From an uncultured Faecalibacterium sp. (GTDB taxonomy: Bacteria; Bacillota; Clostridia; Oscillospirales; Ruminococcaceae): a stretch of DNA of 8,088 nt. Every line of letters starts with the position of its first letter. The stretch's first letter is position 1. This document shows, one piece after another, positions 5,937-8,088 of the stretch. The notes under the pieces were generated by a model that saw nothing but the letters and a program-made list of their open reading frames with translations, ran no database searches and had not been told where the DNA came from. The translations under genes and the position numbers were made by a program. Location: assembly GCA_934526125.1 (NCBI GenBank), contig CAKSZU010000083.1, forward strand, positions 1-8,088, read 5' to 3'.

Positions 5937-5968
5937 CGGCAGCGCTCTGCCGCACCGGGTGGATTTTT
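5937..5968 (+). other. Small hairpin between the PII-like and YitT-like genes, possible attenuator
   Basis: CGGCAG (5937-5942) and CTGCCG (5947-5952) form a 6-bp stem with a CGCT tetraloop just after the stop codon. TTTTT follows at 5964-5968, 11 bases from the stem. That gap is too long for a standard terminator, so at most partial termination is expected. Confidence 0.3.
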
Positions 5969-5988
5969 ACGGCGTTTTCCTGTATGAT
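5960..5988 (+). promoter_or_regulatory. Weak candidate promoter of the YitT-like gene
   Basis: TATGAT at 5983-5988 is a fair -10 hexamer, but the best -35 at 17 bases (TGGATT, 5960-5965) is poor. It would start transcription near 5995, almost on the ribosome binding site AGGAGG at 5999-6004. The gene may instead be read through from the DUF1538 operon. Confidence 0.3.
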
Positions 5989-6011
5989 AAGGGAGTACAG
6001 GAGGTGCTGTT

Positions 6012-6881
6012 ATGAAATCCACGCACAACATCCGGCAGAAGCTGATCAACGGTCTGGCCATCGTTCTGGGCAATGCGCTCTATTCGCTGGCCGTGGCCCT
6101 GTTCCTGGAGCCGGCCGGGCTCATCACCGGCGGTGCCACCGGCATCGCGCTGGCTTTCGGGCGGCTGACCGGGCTGTCCGTCTCCGGCTTTCTGCTGGTG
6201 TTCAACCTTGCCATGCTGGTCTGGGGCTGGGCGGTGCTGGGGCGGAAATTCGCCCTGAACACCCTCGCCAGCAGCGTGCTGAGCCCCGCCTTCCTGGCGC
6301 TGTTCGAGGGTCTGTTCGCCGGCCGGGTGCTGACGGAGGACATCTTCCTCTGCACCATCTTTGCCGGACTGGGCATCGGCATCGCGCTGGGCATGGTCAT
6401 CCGGGCCGGGGCATCCACCGGCGGCATGGACATTCCCCCGCTGGTGCTGCAGAAATGGTTCCGCTGGCCGGTCTCGCTGACCATGATGCTCTTCGATATC
6501 GCTATCCTGCTGCTGCAGGCTCTGTTCAGCCCCACCGAGCAGGTGCTGTACGGCATCGTGCTGGTCATCACCCACACCATCGTCATGGATAAGATGCTGA
6601 TGCTGGGCGACAGCCGCACCGAGGTCAAGATCATCAGTACACAGGCCGACGCCATCCGCGCCGCCATTCTGGAAGAGATCGACCGGGGCGTCACTGTCCT
6701 CCACGGTGAGGGCGGCTACACCGGCGAGCCCAGCGAGGTGCTGCTCAGCGTCATCTCCAACCGGGAGCTGCCCCGGCTGGAAAAGCTGGCCCACTCCATC
6801 GACCCGGCCTGCTTCCTGATCGTCAGCCGGGTGACCGAAGTCAGCGGACGGGGCTTTTCGCTGGACAAGAAATATCAGTAA
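6012..6881 (+). CDS. YitT-family membrane protein (two DUF161 repeats plus C-terminal DUF2179)
   Basis: Integral membrane protein of 289 residues, the normal size for the YitT family, whose transport role is not firmly known. Seen: about five hydrophobic segments in 11-190, the family motifs FLEPAGLITGGATGIAL 31-47 and IRAGASTGGMDI 130-141, one in each DUF161 repeat, and a soluble C-terminal domain of about 203-285 (DUF2179) with GVTVLHGEGGYTGE 226-239, EVLLSVISNRELPRLEKLA 242-260 and CFLIVSRVTEVSGRGF 267-282. DUF2179 has a ferredoxin-like, PII-like fold in known structures as I recall them. Start: ATG 6012 with AGGAGG (5999-6004) 7 bases upstream. It lies 76 bases after the PII-like gene on the same strand, so co-transcription is possible. 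It ends at a strong terminator facing a convergent operon. The reading is secure for family, not for substrate. Confidence 0.92.
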   Translation: MKSTHNIRQKLINGLAIVLGNALYSLAVALFLEPAGLITGGATGIALAFGRLTGLSVSGFLLVFNLAMLVWGWAVLGRKFALNTLASSVLSPAFLALFEGLFAGRVLTEDIFLCTIFAGLGIGIALGMVIRAGASTGGMDIPPLVLQKWFRWPVSLTMMLFDIAILLLQALFSPTEQVLYGIVLVITHTIVMDKMLMLGDSRTEVKIISTQADAIRAAILEEIDRGVTVLHGEGGYTGEPSEVLLSVISNRELPRLEKLAHSIDPACFLIVSRVTEVSGRGFSLDKKYQ

Positions 6882-6884
6882 ACA

Positions 6885-6924
6885 GCAAAAAACATCCGCG
6901 GCGCTTGCCGCAGATGTTTTTTGC
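6885..6924. terminator. Bidirectional terminator between convergent operons
   Basis: GCAAAAAACATC (6885-6896) pairs with GATGTTTTTTGC (6913-6924). After one C-A mismatch, GCGGC (6898-6902) pairs with GCCGC (6907-6911) around a GCTT loop. The A-run in the left arm and T-run in the right arm make it work on either strand. It begins 3 bases after the YitT-like stop and ends 13 bases before the end of the minus-strand permease gene. Confidence 0.9.
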
Positions 6925-6937
6925 TTTGTGTGGCAGA

Positions 6938-7804
6938 TCAGCCCTTCACACCGCCCAGGGCAACGCCGCGGACGATGAATTTGGACAGAAGCAGATACAC
7001 GATGATGACCGGCAGGATGGCGATGGCCACCAGCATATAGACCTTGCCCATGTCGAACTTGAGGAAGTCGGCACTGCGCAGCTGCGCGATCAGGATGGGC
7101 AGCGTCTTTTTGTCGGCCGAGTCCAGCACCAGAGCGGGGATGAAGTAGTTGTTCCAGCTGGACACGAAAGAGAAGATGGCCTGCACCGCCAGAGCAGGCT
7201 TCATGATGGGAAGAACGATACGGTTGAAGGTGTAGAACTCACCCGCGCCGTCGATGCGGGCGGCTTCCACGATCTCCATGGGCAGGCTGGCATCCAGGTA
7301 CTGCTTCATGAAGAAGAACACCGCCGGGGCTGCAATGCTGGGGACGATAAGGGGGATGAAGCTGTTCTTCAGGCCCATCTTGGTGATCAGCTGCAGGAAG
7401 CCCAGAGCGGACACCTGCGTCGGCATGGTCATGATGAGCAGGATGATGGCAAAGGCCGCTTTCTTGAACCGGAAGTTATAGGCATAGATGCCGTAGGCGG
7501 TCAGCGCCGAGAAGTAGACGCTGAGGGCCGCCGAACAGGTCGAGACGATCAGGCTGTTCTTCACGCCCGAAAGCACCGGGATGTTGGCATCGCTCAGCAC
7601 ATTTTTCAGGTTGGTCATCAGCGACTTGCCCGGCAGGAAGGAGAAGCCTTTCTGGATCTCGAAGTGGGTGCGGGTGGAGTTGATGAGCAGCACATAGAAG
7701 AAGAACAGGCACAGAAAACTCAGCAGCACCAGCACCACATAGCTCACGGTCCGGCGGGCCGTAAGAGACGCTTTTTCGGATTTCGTCTTTACTGCATGTG
7801 ACAT
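6938..7804 (-). CDS. Carbohydrate ABC transporter permease, MalG-like (CUT1 family)
   Basis: Inner-membrane permease of a binding-protein-dependent importer for sugars or oligosaccharides; it pairs with the MalF-like subunit encoded just upstream and with an ATPase. 288 residues, normal for the family. Seen: a first membrane segment around 20-41; a permease domain from about 80 to 278 with NSLIVSTCSAALSVYFSALTAY starting at 83; FLQLITKMGLKNS 136-148; and the ATPase-contacting EAA loop EAARIDGAGEFYTFNRIVLP 180-199. The protein ends VRGVALGGVKG, the usual MalG-type C-terminus. An open frame extends further upstream, but the start at 7804 is supported by GGGAGG (7819-7814) 9 bases before it, by the family's N-terminal length and by a TAATG overlap with the upstream permease. 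The sugar cannot be deduced here because the binding protein lies outside the window. No ATPase gene is seen; many such systems share one MsmK-type ATPase. Confidence 0.95.
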   Translation of the reverse strand: MSHAVKTKSEKASLTARRTVSYVVLVLLSFLCLFFFYVLLINSTRTHFEIQKGFSFLPGKSLMTNLKNVLSDANIPVLSGVKNSLIVSTCSAALSVYFSALTAYGIYAYNFRFKKAAFAIILLIMTMPTQVSALGFLQLITKMGLKNSFIPLIVPSIAAPAVFFFMKQYLDASLPMEIVEAARIDGAGEFYTFNRIVLPIMKPALAVQAIFSFVSSWNNYFIPALVLDSADKKTLPILIAQLRSADFLKFDMGKVYMLVAIAILPVIIVYLLLSKFIVRGVALGGVKG

Positions 7805-8088
7805 TACTGTTTTCCTCCCTTCGCCTGCTTTGCGGCCTGCTTGCGGGCTTTGCGCTCCGCTGCGCTCAGGCCGTCGTCCTCGCGGGTCAGTGCAAAATAG
7901 ACCACCACGCACAGGACGGCACATACCAGGAACAGCACCACGGAGACTGCGCCCGCCATGCCGTAGTTCTTGCTGAACAGATGGTTGTTCAGGTACATGA
8001 TCATGGTGGTGGAGGTACGGTCGGGGCCGCCCTTGCCGTTGGTCAGGATCTGCGGCACATCGAACATCTGCAGGCCGCCGATCATGGA
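7804..8088 (-). CDS. Carbohydrate ABC transporter permease, MalF-like, C-terminal part (cut by the right edge)
   Basis: The last 94 codons of the partner permease. The visible start IGGLQMFDVPQILTNGKGGP is the typical MalF-type segment just after the EAA loop; YGMAGAVSVVLFLV and the following residues form the last membrane helix. The protein then has a polar, Lys/Ala-rich cytosolic tail of about 27 residues (TREDDGLSAAERKARK and on), longer than in many relatives. The stop TAA (7806-7804) shares a base with the next gene's ATG (TAATG), so the two permeases are translationally coupled. The N-terminal two-thirds, and probably the solute-binding protein gene, lie to the right of the window. Confidence 0.93.
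   Translation of the reverse strand, partial: SMIGGLQMFDVPQILTNGKGGPDRTSTTMIMYLNNHLFSKNYGMAGAVSVVLFLVCAVLCVVVYFALTREDDGLSAAERKARKQAAKQAKGGKQ

Noticed and set aside
4631..6073. Long minus-strand open frame (480 codons) opposite the DUF1538 and PII-like genes
   Set aside because: It runs across the boundaries of three real genes, has no ribosome binding site, and encodes a Gly/Asp/His/Gln-rich shadow protein.
7805..7924. N-terminal extension of the MalG-like permease to 7924
   Set aside because: The extra 40 residues are Arg/Gly-rich, overlap the MalF-like tail in another frame and lack a ribosome binding site. The start at 7804 has one and gives the TAATG overlap.
1..8088. CRISPR array, IS element, tRNA or rRNA
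   Set aside because: No regularly spaced repeats, no transposase-like protein or terminal inverted repeats around a gene, and no cloverleaf or rRNA-like sequence were seen on either strand.

Overview
The window looks like chromosomal DNA from a G+C-rich, anaerobic, low-oxygen-niche Firmicute, most plausibly a gut clostridium of the Oscillospiraceae/Ruminococcaceae type (Faecalibacterium, Gemmiger or Subdoligranulum-like). The reasons are strong AGGAGG ribosome binding sites, consensus housekeeping promoters in AT-rich gaps between very G+C-rich genes, an acetate kinase, TmcAL, a YitT-family protein and a ferredoxin-like GltD-type flavoprotein. The genus is inference; no rRNA or other taxonomic marker is present. 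No mobile element, tRNA, rRNA or CRISPR array was seen.

Layout. (1) Minus strand, left edge: the N-terminal 222 codons of acetate kinase (ackA), with a near-consensus promoter (TTGAAA-17-TATAAT). (2) Divergent to it, plus strand: tmcAL, the tRNA(Met) cytidine acetate ligase, which consumes acetate and ATP. Its last codons lie inside an inverted repeat. (3) Plus strand: a stand-alone GltD-like oxidoreductase with two 4Fe-4S motifs, FAD and NAD(P) sites, its own promoter and a clean intrinsic terminator. (4) Plus strand: an operon of a DUF1538 membrane protein, built from two tandem homologous halves, and a tandem PII-like regulator. A YitT-family membrane protein with a C-terminal DUF2179 domain follows 76 bases downstream. 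(5) A strong hairpin with A-tract and T-tract then separates this block from the convergent minus-strand genes. (6) Minus strand, right edge: a sugar-type (CUT1) ABC transporter's two permeases, MalG-like (complete) and MalF-like (C-terminal 94 codons only), overlapping by one base (TAATG).

The part most worth attention is 3618-6881. The DUF1538 protein has the look of an uncharacterised transporter or channel, and it is translationally coupled to a protein made of two degenerate PII-like domains. This resembles the pairing of AmtB with GlnK or SbtA with SbtB, but with an unknown substrate and ligand. Inside the PII-like gene, a perfect AAGGAGG followed 8 bases later by an in-frame TTG sits exactly at the boundary between the two domains. 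The gene may therefore also make the second domain alone. The next gene, YitT-like, ends in a DUF2179 domain carrying a similar G-x-TVLH-x-x-G motif.
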